A DNA stretch of 64,000 nucleotides from Thermoplasmata archaeon (GTDB lineage Archaea; Thermoplasmatota; Thermoplasmata; Lutacidiplasmatales; UBA184): contig JAKASQ010000002.1 in NCBI GenBank assembly GCA_021828195.1, positions 155,920 through 219,919 on the forward strand, given 5' to 3'. The translations under genes and the position numbers were made by a program. The notes beneath the pieces are model-generated. The model was not told where the DNA came from and did no database searches. It saw only the letters and a list, made by a program, of their open reading frames with translations. This document shows, piece after piece, positions 19,933 to 28,491 of the stretch. Each line of letters opens with the position of its first letter. Positions within the stretch are counted from its first letter, which is position 1.

Positions 19933-21013
19933 CCGCCAGATCCTGCGCGATCCTCGCCGAATCTCCCCCCGCGCCCACGTGGTAGCCGGGGATCGACGCG
20001 AGATGGGCGAGGACGTCGCGGGTCCCCGCCGCGAAGCGAGGATCCTCGGCCCTTCCGAGGGGCCCGTTCCAGAACACCGTTCGGGAGTCCAGAAGCGCCC
20101 CGCGGAACCGTGCGACCGTGGCCGGACCGATGTCCCGGATGATCGCATCCGGCGGGATCGCCCCGATCTCGACCACGTCGGTCGCGCTCGTGCCCGGCCG
20201 TTCGAGGACCGCGTCTGTGGGGAGGACGATCTCGGTCTTGGCCCCCATCGCCGCACGGTCGAACTCCACGAGCACGTCCTCGAGGCCGCCCTCGACCTCC
20301 GTAGCCCCGAGCGTGTGGCCCCGATGCGCGAGGAACGGGAACGCGAGGGCCCCGCCGATCGCGACGGTGTCGGCGCGCCCGAGGAAGCTCGCGAGGAGCG
20401 GGAGCTTGTCCGCTACCTTCGCTCCACCGAGGAGCGCCACGTACGGCCGCTCGGGGCGCTCGACGAGCCGGGAGAGCTCGCGGACCTCCCGTTCGACCAG
20501 GAATCCGGCGTACGATGGGAGGCGGCTTGGAACTCCGACCGTGGAGGCGTGGGCGCGGTGGAGCGTTCCGAACGCATCCTCGACGAAGAGCTCCCCGAGG
20601 CGGGCCAGGGCCGCTGCGAAGGCGGGGTCGTTCGCTTCTTCGCCGGGGTGGAATCGGAGGTTTTCGAGCATCAGGAACTCCCCGTTCGCGAGCCGGGCGC
20701 TCCCCTCGATCGCTTGGATTCCGATGATGTCGGAGGCGAGTGGGACCGGCTGTCCGAGGATCGCGCTCAATCGGTGGACCACGGGCTTGAGCGTGAAGCG
20801 GGGATCGTGTCGACCCTCCGGGCGGCCGAGGTGGCTCATGAGGATCGTGCGTGCTCCAGCGGCGCGCAGGTGGTTGAGCGTCGGCAGGGCCTCCTGGATC
20901 CGCCGGTCGTCGGCCACCTGACCGTTTGCTTCCTGCGGGACGTTGAAGTCGACGCGCACGAGGACCCGGCGACCGCGCAGGCTCGCCACTTGGATCCCAC
21001 GCTTCGCGACCAC
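19832..21013 (-). CDS. pgk: Phosphoglycerate kinase
   Basis: A 393-residue protein with the family landmarks in order: VLVRVDFNVPQ at the N-terminus, MSHLGRPEG, LMLENLRFHPGEE, DAFGTLHRAHAST, LLGGAKVADKLP, VFWNGPLG and the C-terminal STGGGAALEF. It interconverts 1,3-bisphosphoglycerate and 3-phosphoglycerate with ATP/ADP. Length and motifs are normal. It ends a minus-strand run of four genes and follows panE by about 20 bases. Confidence 0.96.
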   Translation of the reverse strand: MVAKRGIQVASLRGRRVLVRVDFNVPQEANGQVADDRRIQEALPTLNHLRAAGARTILMSHLGRPEGRHDPRFTLKPVVHRLSAILGQPVPLASDIIGIQAIEGSARLANGEFLMLENLRFHPGEEANDPAFAAALARLGELFVEDAFGTLHRAHASTVGVPSRLPSYAGFLVEREVRELSRLVERPERPYVALLGGAKVADKLPLLASFLGRADTVAIGGALAFPFLAHRGHTLGATEVEGGLEDVLVEFDRAAMGAKTEIVLPTDAVLERPGTSATDVVEIGAIPPDAIIRDIGPATVARFRGALLDSRTVFWNGPLGRAEDPRFAAGTRDVLAHLASIPGYHVGAGGDSARIAQDLAVTSSFQFLSTGGGAALEFVQGTELPGLAILPDA

Positions 21014-21035
21014 GATCGCCCGGAGGAGCTCCGCG

Positions 21036-21995
21036 CTAAGAGCGTTGTTGTCGGGGATGGGAAGCGGAGGCGGTGCGCCGGCGGATACGCTCCACGATCC
21101 GCTCGGTAGCGGGGAGGGTCACCGAGTGCCGACGCGCGGTGTCGAGAAGGTAGCCGGAGATCGAGTCGATCTCGGTGGGCCGGCCCCGATCGACGTCCTG
21201 CAGCATGCTCGAGCGATTCCCAGCGGTCGCGCGGATCGTCTCCCATAGATCGCGTTCGAGCTCCTCCAACGAGAAGTCGTAGCCGGCGAGACGCGCCGCG
21301 CTCAGCGCTTCGAGGAGGAGGATCGTCGCTTCGGTTCGCCAGGGATCTTGGAGGAGCTGACCGTTCAGGATGTCGTGCTCGGCGGTGACGGGATTGATGG
21401 CGGCGTTGACCACCGCCTTCCGCCAGGCGGCTCGATCGATGTCCGGGACGAACCGGACCGGCACGCCGGCCCGAAGGAGGCTCGCGGCCACGAGGCGAAC
21501 CGACGGCCCGCTCGTGCCGGCGTGGTTGGGATCGGCGAGCCGAATCTCCCCGTCGCCCGGTTGACGGACGATCCCGGGTGCGACGAGGGTCGCGGGAATC
21601 GTGTTCACGGCGCGGACGAGCCACCGATCGGGGTCGGCGACCCTCCCGGCGGATCGCAGGGCGGCCCGGGCCACCTCCTCGACCCCCAGGCCGTTCTGGG
21701 CGAGCACCCAGGGGATCGATCCCGGAAGCTCTCGGGCGGCCTGCTCGGTGGCCCGGGCAAGGTCGAAGGTCTTGACGGTGAACCAGACGAGGTCCGTGGA
21801 GGTACCGGGCGCGAGTCGGGTCTCCGCCGCGATGGCGAACGTCCCCTCGAGCCGGCCCTCGATCCGCAATCCGCCGGCGCGGATCGCCTCGACATGCGCG
21901 GGAGAGCCCACGAGGACGACATCCTCCCCGGCGCGGTGGAGCATCGCGCCGATGAGGCTCCCCACGGCCCCGGCGCCCAAGACGACGATCCGCAC
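21036..21995 (-). CDS. panE: 2-dehydropantoate 2-reductase
   Basis: A 319-residue ApbA/PanE-family protein. The Rossmann loop is MRIVVLGAGAVGSLIGAMLHRAG, and the catalytic region WRKAVVNAAINPVTA (Lys and Asn) and the AGNRSSMLQDVDRGRPTEID motif are intact. It reduces ketopantoate to pantoate with NADPH for coenzyme A synthesis. It sits 8 bases after a small coiled-coil gene and just before pgk, so probably shares their transcript. Confidence 0.93.
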   Translation of the reverse strand: MRIVVLGAGAVGSLIGAMLHRAGEDVVLVGSPAHVEAIRAGGLRIEGRLEGTFAIAAETRLAPGTSTDLVWFTVKTFDLARATEQAARELPGSIPWVLAQNGLGVEEVARAALRSAGRVADPDRWLVRAVNTIPATLVAPGIVRQPGDGEIRLADPNHAGTSGPSVRLVAASLLRAGVPVRFVPDIDRAAWRKAVVNAAINPVTAEHDILNGQLLQDPWRTEATILLLEALSAARLAGYDFSLEELERDLWETIRATAGNRSSMLQDVDRGRPTEIDSISGYLLDTARRHSVTLPATERIVERIRRRTASASHPRQQRS

Positions 21996-22003
21996 GGCTG
22001 GGG

Positions 22004-22231
22004 CTACCCGAGCTTCCGGAGCATGTCGCGAACTCCGGGGGCGCGCCCCCAGTCGTTCTTGAGGAGGTGCAGCAGGCCCTCGTAGTAGCGGACCTGTTCG
22101 CGCGCCTGTCGGATCTGGAGCGTGAGGTACTCCTCCTCCCGGCGCAATCGTCGGATGGCGGCCTCGAGCTCCGCCCGTTCAGCGGAGAGCGCGGCGGTCC
22201 TACCTTCCGAAGGGGAAACTCGGGGTGGCAT
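22004..22231 (-). CDS. Small coiled-coil protein
   Basis: A 75-residue protein consisting mostly of one heptad-rich helix (ALSAERAELEAAIRRLRREE) followed by QVRYYEGLLHLLKNDWG. No catalytic motif. It overlaps the preceding coiled-coil gene by 32 bases and is followed by panE after 8 bases. The repeated pairing of two short coiled-coil genes suggests they form a hetero-oligomer (inference). Confidence 0.6.
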   Translation of the reverse strand: MPPRVSPSEGRTAALSAERAELEAAIRRLRREEEYLTLQIRQAREQVRYYEGLLHLLKNDWGRAPGVRDMLRKLG

Positions 22232-22463
22232 GTTCTGATACGGTCCGGTGCTCGGTCCGAGGCTCGATGTAATCGCGCGTTCGCGCGAGGTCCCGCTTCA
22301 CGCGGGAGAGGCGCCGCTCCAAGCGACGGCGCTGGTCCCGCGCTTCGCGCAAGCCCTCCTCGAGGCGGTCCTTGCGAGCGCGCCACTTGTCCCGCTCCTG
22401 AACGCTGAGCAGGAAGGAGTCGATGTCCGGCACGTTCGGGTCAGCAACCCCGACATGAATCAA
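22200..22463 (-). CDS. Small coiled-coil protein
   Basis: An 87-residue protein with a long charged helix (RDKWRARKDRLEEGLREARD and onward) likely to form a coiled coil, and a disordered His/Pro-rich tail. The N-terminus has MIHVGVADPNVPDIDSFLLS. Function unknown. It is the first gene of the minus-strand run ending in pgk and diverges from mdh. Confidence 0.55.
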   Translation of the reverse strand: MIHVGVADPNVPDIDSFLLSVQERDKWRARKDRLEEGLREARDQRRRLERRLSRVKRDLARTRDYIEPRTEHRTVSEHATPSFPFGR

Positions 22464-22543
22464 CCTTTCGGCCGATCCGAATCCCCGCGGAAAGGGGGGA
22501 GGTTTAAGCTCGACGAGGATACCGCGGGGTCGAGGACGGGAAC

Positions 22544-23488
22544 ATGACGGGAGTCTCGAAGATCGTGGTGCTTGGCGCGGGGAACATCGGAGGCTCGCTC
22601 GCCCAGCGGCTGGCGGAGGCGGACCTTGCGGAGGAAGTGATGCTCTTCGATATAGTTGAAGGACTCCCCGAGGGGAAGGCGCTCGACATCCAGGAGTCGG
22701 CTCCGATCCTCGAGTTCTCGACGCGCGTCCGGGGGAGCACCTCGCTCGACGCGATCGCCGGAGCCGACATCGTGATTGAGACCGCGGGACTCGCCCGCAA
22801 GCCCGGGATGAGCCGCTCGGATCTCCTGACGAAGAACGCCGGGATCCTGCGGGGCCACGCCGAGGCCGTGCGCGCGAAGGCTCCCGGGGCGATCGTCGTG
22901 GTCGTGACGAACCCCGTGGACGTCATGACGTTCTACTTTCGCGAGATCAGCGGGTTCGCGCCGGAGCGGGTGTTCGGGGAATCCGGAACGCTCGACACGG
23001 CCCGCTTCCGAACCTTCGTCGCCGATGCGCTCCACGTATCCTCTCGGGACGTGACGGGGTTCGTCCTCGGAACGCACGGGGACACGATGGTGCCCGTGCT
23101 CTCCCTGACGAACGTCAGTGGGGTTCCGCTCACGAAGCTCCTCCCGGCCGATCGCCTGGAAGCGATCGTCGACCGGACGAAGAAGGGGGGCGGCGAGATT
23201 GTCAACCTCCTGAAGACGGGAAGCGCGTACTACGCCCCGACCGCCTCGCAGGCCGAGCTTGTGCGCGCGATCGCGCGCGACGAGCACCGCCTATTGCCGG
23301 TGACCGCGCACTTGAACGGCGAGTTCGGAGAGAAGGGAGTGTACGTGGGCGTCCCGGTGGTGCTGGGCCGCAAGGGCGTCGAGCGTGTCGTCGAAGTCGA
23401 CCTCACTCCGACCGAGCGCTCGGCGTTCCAGACGAGCGTGCGAGCGGTCCGGGAGGATCTCGCGATCCTCGCTCAGATGCCGAAGTAG
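22544..23488 (+). CDS. mdh: Malate dehydrogenase
   Basis: A 314-residue LDH/MDH-family enzyme. Seen: the NAD loop VVLGAGNIGGSLAQRLAE, Asp at the end of the second strand (MLFDIVEG), which selects NAD over NADP, the active-site loop with VTNPVDVMTF, GESGTLDTARFR and the catalytic His in GTHGDTMVPV. The three substrate arginines fit malate rather than lactate (AGLARKPGMSR). A TATA-like GTTTAAGC lies about 40 bases upstream. Tricarboxylic acid cycle enzyme. Confidence 0.95.
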   Translation: MTGVSKIVVLGAGNIGGSLAQRLAEADLAEEVMLFDIVEGLPEGKALDIQESAPILEFSTRVRGSTSLDAIAGADIVIETAGLARKPGMSRSDLLTKNAGILRGHAEAVRAKAPGAIVVVVTNPVDVMTFYFREISGFAPERVFGESGTLDTARFRTFVADALHVSSRDVTGFVLGTHGDTMVPVLSLTNVSGVPLTKLLPADRLEAIVDRTKKGGGEIVNLLKTGSAYYAPTASQAELVRAIARDEHRLLPVTAHLNGEFGEKGVYVGVPVVLGRKGVERVVEVDLTPTERSAFQTSVRAVREDLAILAQMPK

Positions 23489-23515
23489 CGATCTTTCTCG
23501 GGGGCATACAGGTCC

Positions 23516-23842
23516 GTGAGCGAAACCGAAGCGATCTCGGGCGGTCCGACCCGGGGACCGGTCCGGATCGAGATCAAGCGGCGGCTCGCCACGCTTCGCT
23601 ACGCCACCGATTCCAAGGACCACGCCCACATCACCATCAAGCCGGAGATCTGCGCACCGTGTCCCCACTCCTTTTGCACCGTCGCCTGCCCCGCACAGTG
23701 CTACGAGCGCATCGAAGGGAAGCTCGTCTTCCGGTACGAGGATTGCGTCGAGTGCGGAGCGTGCGACGTCGCCTGCGATCAGGGGTCGGTGACCTGGACG
23801 ATGCCCCGGGGACCGTACGGGATGCGCTACCGCTTCGGGTGA
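23516..23842 (+). CDS. fixX: FixX-type ferredoxin-like protein
   Basis: A 108-residue protein from GTG. The C-terminal half has CVECGACDVACD, one [4Fe-4S]-binding C-x2-C-x2-C-x3-C, and the preceding CPHSFCTVACPAQCY region is the FixX form of the degenerate second cluster. FixX is the electron-transfer partner of the FixC-type ETF:quinone oxidoreductase. No fixA, fixB or fixC lies in the window, so it is separated from its usual partners or serves a distant copy. It follows mdh by 27 bases. Confidence 0.88.
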   Translation: MSETEAISGGPTRGPVRIEIKRRLATLRYATDSKDHAHITIKPEICAPCPHSFCTVACPAQCYERIEGKLVFRYEDCVECGACDVACDQGSVTWTMPRGPYGMRYRFG

Positions 23843-23928
23843 TCCGGCCCGGCGCTTCGTTCCACTGAAGGGCTAGGTTCAAAGCCTGCTGCCCGGCTCG
23901 AACGGAGGGGGTACCCTCGATTCCGGCG

Positions 23929-25989
23929 ATGTCCAGCGATGGGATGCCGAGCGCCCTGTTCCCGTATCGCCTCCGCGCCGGCCAGGAGGAGATCCTCCGC
24001 GAGATCGCTCGGATCTCCGAGAGCGGAGGCCCGCTCCTCGTCCACGCGCCGACCGGCTCGGGCAAGACCGTCGCGACCCTCGCGCCGCTCCTCGAACATG
24101 CGGAGAAGGCCGATCACAAGATCCTCTACCTCGTACGCACCCACGCCCAGGAAGTGCAAGTCCTCCAGGAGGCCCGAGCCATCTCCCATCGGCTCGAGCG
24201 GCCCCTGCTTTCGATCGGGCTGCAAGGGCGCGGGCGTCGCTGCCTCCTGCTCGAGAACGTCGCCGAGATGAAGGGTGCGACCGCCGAGGAGCACGGGAAG
24301 CTCTGCGGCGATCGCAAGCGAGCGACCGAGCGTGGATTCCGCGAAGGCAACCAGGTCCTTTCCCCGCCCGAGCTCCCCGAGGGGGGTCCTGTCGACCTCG
24401 TCGACCTGGATGGGTGCGTGTACTACGCCCGGGTCCTGCAGGCGGACATGGAAGTGGAGACCGATCGGCTTGCCTCCAAGCAACCGACCCCGCGCGAATT
24501 CGAGGAGTACTGCCGGACCGAGAACCTGTGCCCGTATGAGCTATCGAAGAAGCTCGTGCCTTCCTCGCGAATCGTCACGGCCCCGTACGCGTTCTTCTTC
24601 CACCCTCACGTCCGACGTTCGCTGTACGCTTGGATGGGGGTCGGGCCCGAGCGGGTCGATCTCGTGGTCGACGAGGCGCACAATCTCCCCGAGTACCTGC
24701 GGGAGACGACGACCGTCTCCCTCCCGCTCACCTCCGTCCGGTACGCCCGGGCCGAGCTCGCCGAGCGCGGGGACTTTCAGCTCCCGGACGGGCCGAGCGC
24801 GAGCCGGCTGCTCGACATCGTCAGCGCGGCCGAGGAGGAGCTCCTGCAGTCGCTCGTGCACGAAGACGATGCCATCCTCCCCCCCAACGTCCTCGAAGAC
24901 GGCCTACTGACGGCGCTCGGCGGTACGAGCCATCGCCTCGACACCTGGCTCGGATCTCTCGCCACCTGGGGGGAGAACCTGCGCGAGGAACGCCGTCGCG
25001 AGCGCAAGCTCCCACGGTCCTGGGTTCATACCGTGGCGCTGACTCTGCTCTCCTGGCCCCAGCTCGACGAGCCGGGCTACGTCAAGGTCGCCACGAAGTC
25101 GCCTCGGGCGGCGCTCGAGGCCTACGCGCTCGACGCGAGCCTCCCCGCTCAACCGGTCCTCGAATGCCACACCTCCGTGCACCTCTCGGGGACGCTGGCG
25201 CCCACCGATGAGTATCGGGACACCCTCGGGCTCGGGGAGCGGACCCGGAGGCTGAGCGTACCATCGCACTTCCCGCCCTCCCACATCAAGTATCTGTACG
25301 ATCCGACGATCAGCACGCGGTTCGAAGAGATCCGGGCCAATCCGAGAGCGATCCCGCGGATCTCCGATCGGATCTCCTCCTTGCTGCAGAGCCTACCGGT
25401 GAACACGGCCGTGTTCTTCCCGAGCTTCGATCTCATGGAGAAGGTGTACCACGCGGGGCTCGAGCTGACGATCCCGCCCACGAGCGTGATCGAGTCCCCG
25501 CGGGTCTCTACCGCCGATCTGTGGCGGTCAATCGACGCGCACAAGCAGGGGGCAAGCCGAGGCGTCATCCTGGGAGTATCCGGAGGTCGGATCGCCGAGG
25601 GGCTCGATTTCCCCGGACAGGAGCTCGAGGCCGTGGTGATCGTGGGAATCCCCTACCCCCGACCGACCGCGCGCCGCGAGGCGCTCCGCCGGTTCCTGGA
25701 CGCGCGCACGGGACGGGGTTGGGAGTACACCATGGAGATTCCGGCCCGACGCGGGATGCAACAGGCGATCGGTCGGATGATACGGTCCGAGCACGACCGC
25801 GGGATTGCGATCATCCTGGACCACCGCGCTCCGGCATTCGCGGACATCTTCCCGGGGCTCGAACCGATTGGGAACTTGGCCGCGACCGCGCGGGCATTTT
25901 ACGGTCGGCGCGCCCGCTGGTCGGGGTCCCCGGCCGGGAGCCCCGCGCCGCAACCCCTAAGAGGAGATTCCTCGCTCCCGCCCTCGTGA
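23929..25989 (+). CDS. xpd: XPD/Rad3-type iron-sulfur DNA helicase
   Basis: A 686-residue superfamily 2 helicase. Walker A is HAPTGSGKTVA, and the four [4Fe-4S] cysteines follow in RRCLLLEN, KLCGDRK, DGCVYYAR and NLCPYELSKK. The DEAH box is in DLVVDEAHNLPEYL, and late motifs include ILGVSGGRIAEGLDFPG and QQAIGRMIRSEHDRG (motif VI). It should unwind DNA 5' to 3' in repair. An internal ATG at 23944 is an alternative start. Its stop overlaps the GTG of the next gene, making it the first gene of a four-gene overlapping operon. Confidence 0.94.
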   Translation: MSSDGMPSALFPYRLRAGQEEILREIARISESGGPLLVHAPTGSGKTVATLAPLLEHAEKADHKILYLVRTHAQEVQVLQEARAISHRLERPLLSIGLQGRGRRCLLLENVAEMKGATAEEHGKLCGDRKRATERGFREGNQVLSPPELPEGGPVDLVDLDGCVYYARVLQADMEVETDRLASKQPTPREFEEYCRTENLCPYELSKKLVPSSRIVTAPYAFFFHPHVRRSLYAWMGVGPERVDLVVDEAHNLPEYLRETTTVSLPLTSVRYARAELAERGDFQLPDGPSASRLLDIVSAAEEELLQSLVHEDDAILPPNVLEDGLLTALGGTSHRLDTWLGSLATWGENLREERRRERKLPRSWVHTVALTLLSWPQLDEPGYVKVATKSPRAALEAYALDASLPAQPVLECHTSVHLSGTLAPTDEYRDTLGLGERTRRLSVPSHFPPSHIKYLYDPTISTRFEEIRANPRAIPRISDRISSLLQSLPVNTAVFFPSFDLMEKVYHAGLELTIPPTSVIESPRVSTADLWRSIDAHKQGASRGVILGVSGGRIAEGLDFPGQELEAVVIVGIPYPRPTARREALRRFLDARTGRGWEYTMEIPARRGMQQAIGRMIRSEHDRGIAIILDHRAPAFADIFPGLEPIGNLAATARAFYGRRARWSGSPAGSPAPQPLRGDSSLPPS

Positions 25990-26963
25990 TCATCACACGG
26001 ACCCCCCTGCGGATCAGCTTCGCCGGCGGGGGCACGGATCTCCCGTCGTACTATCGGCACCACGGTGGAGGTGCTGTCACCAGCGCCGCGATCGGCCGAT
26101 ACGTCCACGTCCTCGTCAATCCAAACTTCGATCGATCGATCCGGGCGACGTACTCCCAGACCGAGAACGTCTCTCACTTCGATCAGCTCCAGCACGGCAT
26201 CATCCGAGAGGCGATGCGACTCACCGGCGTGACGGAAGCGCTGGAGGTCCACACGATCGCCGACATCCCCGGTGAAGGCACTGGGCTCGGATCCTCCTCG
26301 AGCCTTGCGGTGGGCCTCCTCCATGCGCTCTATGCCTACCAAGGGATCCTGAAGGATCCGGCGGTCCTCGCGGCCCAGGCCTGCGAAATCGAGATCGACG
26401 TCCTCCACGGTACCCTCGGCAAGCAGGACCAGTACGTGGCGGCGTTCGGTGGGGTGGACTACATCGAGTTCCGTGCGGACGACACCGTGCGGTGCGCTCC
26501 GATCCCGCTCACCACGCAGGATCGGGAGTCGCTCAGCGACCACCTTTCCCTCTTCTACACGGGGCGTACCCGAAAGGCGCAGGGGATCCTGACGGACCTG
26601 AGCGACCACGCGCACGAGAACCGCGGATCGCTCGAGCGGATGCGCGAGCTCGCCGGTGAGACACGAGATACGTTGATGCGCCGCGATTGGGCCCGGCTGG
26701 GAGCGCTCGTGGACGAAGGTTGGCAGCTCAAGCGAGGTCTCTCCGAGGCCGTCTCCGACGCGGAGATCGACCAGCGGTACGCGGCGGCGAAGGCCGCCGG
26801 CGCCTACGGAGGCAAGATCGCCGGAGCCGGCGGCGGCGGTTTCCTATTGCTCGTGCACCCGCCGGAGCGGACCCGTCAAATATCGGAGGCCCTCTCCCCC
26901 ATGATGCGGCTACCGGTGCGCATCGCTCCGGAGGGGTCGCGGATCCTGTTCGTGAGCCGATGA
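25986..26963 (+). CDS. hddA: GHMP-family sugar kinase, heptose-7-phosphate kinase-like
   Basis: About 325 residues from the GTG at 25986. The N-terminal ITRTPLRISFAGGGTDLP and the ATP loop GTGLGSSSSLAVGLLHAL are typical of D-glycero-D-manno-heptose-7-phosphate 1-kinase, as is the C-terminal GKIAGAGGGGFLLL. In that pathway it phosphorylates C1 of heptose-7-phosphate. The next gene is a phosphoheptose isomerase homologue, which supports this reading. The substrate in this archaeon is unproven, since related kinases act on fucose or mannose derivatives. An apparent upstream extension lies inside the helicase gene in another frame. Confidence 0.82.
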   Translation: MIITRTPLRISFAGGGTDLPSYYRHHGGGAVTSAAIGRYVHVLVNPNFDRSIRATYSQTENVSHFDQLQHGIIREAMRLTGVTEALEVHTIADIPGEGTGLGSSSSLAVGLLHALYAYQGILKDPAVLAAQACEIEIDVLHGTLGKQDQYVAAFGGVDYIEFRADDTVRCAPIPLTTQDRESLSDHLSLFYTGRTRKAQGILTDLSDHAHENRGSLERMRELAGETRDTLMRRDWARLGALVDEGWQLKRGLSEAVSDAEIDQRYAAAKAAGAYGGKIAGAGGGGFLLLVHPPERTRQISEALSPMMRLPVRIAPEGSRILFVSR

Positions 26964-27553
26964 GCGAAGCCCCCGGCCTCCCCGCATACGTCACCCGGTA
27001 CGTCGCGGATACGAAGGCGGCCCTGCAGGAGGGCTACCTGCTCGAGGCGATGGAACGGATCGTCCCGCTCCTGTTGAACGCTCGGCAGGACGGACGTACG
27101 ATCTTCTTCTTCGGGAACGGCGGCAGCGCATCGACCGCATCGCACTTCGTGGTCGACATCGGCAAGGCCACGATCCGGGGGGACGGCAAGCGGTTCCGAT
27201 GCACGGCCCTCGTCGACAACGTCGAGACCGTTACCGCCTGGGCGAACGATTCGGAGTACGCGGTCGTGTTCAGCGAGCAGCTGCGCGCCCTCGCGCAGGC
27301 GGGGGACGTGGCGGTGGGGATCTCGGGAAGCGGGAACTCCGCGAACGTGCTCAAGGCGGTCGAGACGGCCCGCACCCTGGGTCTGCGCACCGTGGGACTG
27401 ACGGGCATGGGCGGTGGGAAGCTGCGGAGCGCGGTCGACATCCCGCTCGTCGTCCCGTCGAACTCGATGCAGCACATCGAGGACGTGCACCTCCTCGTCT
27501 GCCACCTCCTCACCGCCTATCTTCGGGACGAGGCGCCGAGCGCTTCCGCATGA
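26960..27553 (+). CDS. gmhA: SIS-domain phosphoheptose isomerase-like protein
   Basis: A 197-residue single SIS domain. The GmhA-type phosphosugar loop FFFGNGGSASTASHFVVDIG, the second loop VGISGSGNSANVLKAVE, and the C-terminal QHIEDVHLLVCHLL with its conserved His are present. GmhA converts sedoheptulose-7-phosphate into heptose-7-phosphate, the substrate of the kinase encoded just upstream. It overlaps both neighbours by 4 bases (ATGA). Confidence 0.85.
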   Translation: MSEAPGLPAYVTRYVADTKAALQEGYLLEAMERIVPLLLNARQDGRTIFFFGNGGSASTASHFVVDIGKATIRGDGKRFRCTALVDNVETVTAWANDSEYAVVFSEQLRALAQAGDVAVGISGSGNSANVLKAVETARTLGLRTVGLTGMGGGKLRSAVDIPLVVPSNSMQHIEDVHLLVCHLLTAYLRDEAPSASA

Positions 27554-28413
27554 GCCCGGTCCTCGTTCGGGACTACATGATCCTGCGCGTGGAGCAGCTC
27601 TCCGACACGAGCACGATCGCCGAGGCGATCGAGAAGCTGCTCAAGACCCGTCACCACGGCCTCCCCGTGACGGACGTCGACGGAAAGCTCGTGGGCTTCG
27701 TCAGCGCGAAGGAGCTCCTCCGCAACGCGAGCGAGCGCGGGACGCCCCTCGCACAGATCCTTCGGCCGGGTACCTACACGGCCCGGCCCGATACCGCGCT
27801 CGACGACGCCGCCCGCATCATGTTCCGGTTCGGCCTACGCGATCTTCCGATCATCGACGAGGCCGGCATTCTCGTCGGCGTCCTCGCCAACCTCGACATC
27901 GTCCGCTCGCACTTCGAGCGGAGCTCTCCGGCGAAGGCCGATACCCTGAAACGGCTGCTCGCCGAGCGCTACGGGATCGCGTTTTCCTACCAGCGGGGCC
28001 TGGTACCGCTCAACCACCTGATCCCCACCCAGGCGAAGGTCTACGAGGATGAGCTCGAGGGCCGTCGCTACGAACTCGAGCGCGGGTTCGCCGAGCCCCT
28101 GCTCGTCGTACGCAAGGGCGAGGCGTGGATCCTCGTGGACGGTCACCACCGCGCGCTCGCGGCGCGGGAGATGGGACTCGCGCAGATCCAAGCCTACATT
28201 CTGGTCGCGGAGGATCCGGCACGGTTCGCCGCGCTCGAAACGGGGCTGGAGCGGACGGCGCGCGAACACCACTTGAGGTCGCTGTCGGACATCGAGATCG
28301 ATCGATCCGCGCACCACCCGCTCATCGAGGTCACGACGCAACTCCTCCGGCGATTCGACCTCGCCGACGCCGAAGAACCCTCTTCGTCGCGCTCGGGCGG
28401 ACCCCCGGTCTAG
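27550..28413 (+). CDS. CBS-pair and ParB/sulfiredoxin-like domain protein
   Basis: A 287-residue protein. Residues about 5-125 are two CBS domains (MILRVEQLSDTSTIAEAIEK; GLRDLPIIDEAGILVGVL), which bind adenosine nucleotides. Residues about 150-240 are a ParB/sulfiredoxin-like fold with the nucleotide site in WILVDGHHRALAAREMG. This fold includes the ADP-dependent free serine kinase SerK of Thermococcus, so a regulated small-molecule kinase is one possibility; plasmid partition is unlikely. Last gene of the XPD-kinase-isomerase operon, overlapping the isomerase by 4 bases. Confidence 0.8.
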   Translation: MSPVLVRDYMILRVEQLSDTSTIAEAIEKLLKTRHHGLPVTDVDGKLVGFVSAKELLRNASERGTPLAQILRPGTYTARPDTALDDAARIMFRFGLRDLPIIDEAGILVGVLANLDIVRSHFERSSPAKADTLKRLLAERYGIAFSYQRGLVPLNHLIPTQAKVYEDELEGRRYELERGFAEPLLVVRKGEAWILVDGHHRALAAREMGLAQIQAYILVAEDPARFAALETGLERTAREHHLRSLSDIEIDRSAHHPLIEVTTQLLRRFDLADAEEPSSSRSGGPPV

Positions 28414-28491
28414 GGTCCGAAAACGCTCTCCGGAGCGTTCGTACAATATCCATATCAACCGATCCCAGGTCCAAATGCCGCCGAGGATCCT

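Noticed and set aside
25521-25985. Upstream extension of the heptose kinase frame
   Set aside because: It lies within the XPD helicase gene in another frame; the kinase family start is at GTG 25986.
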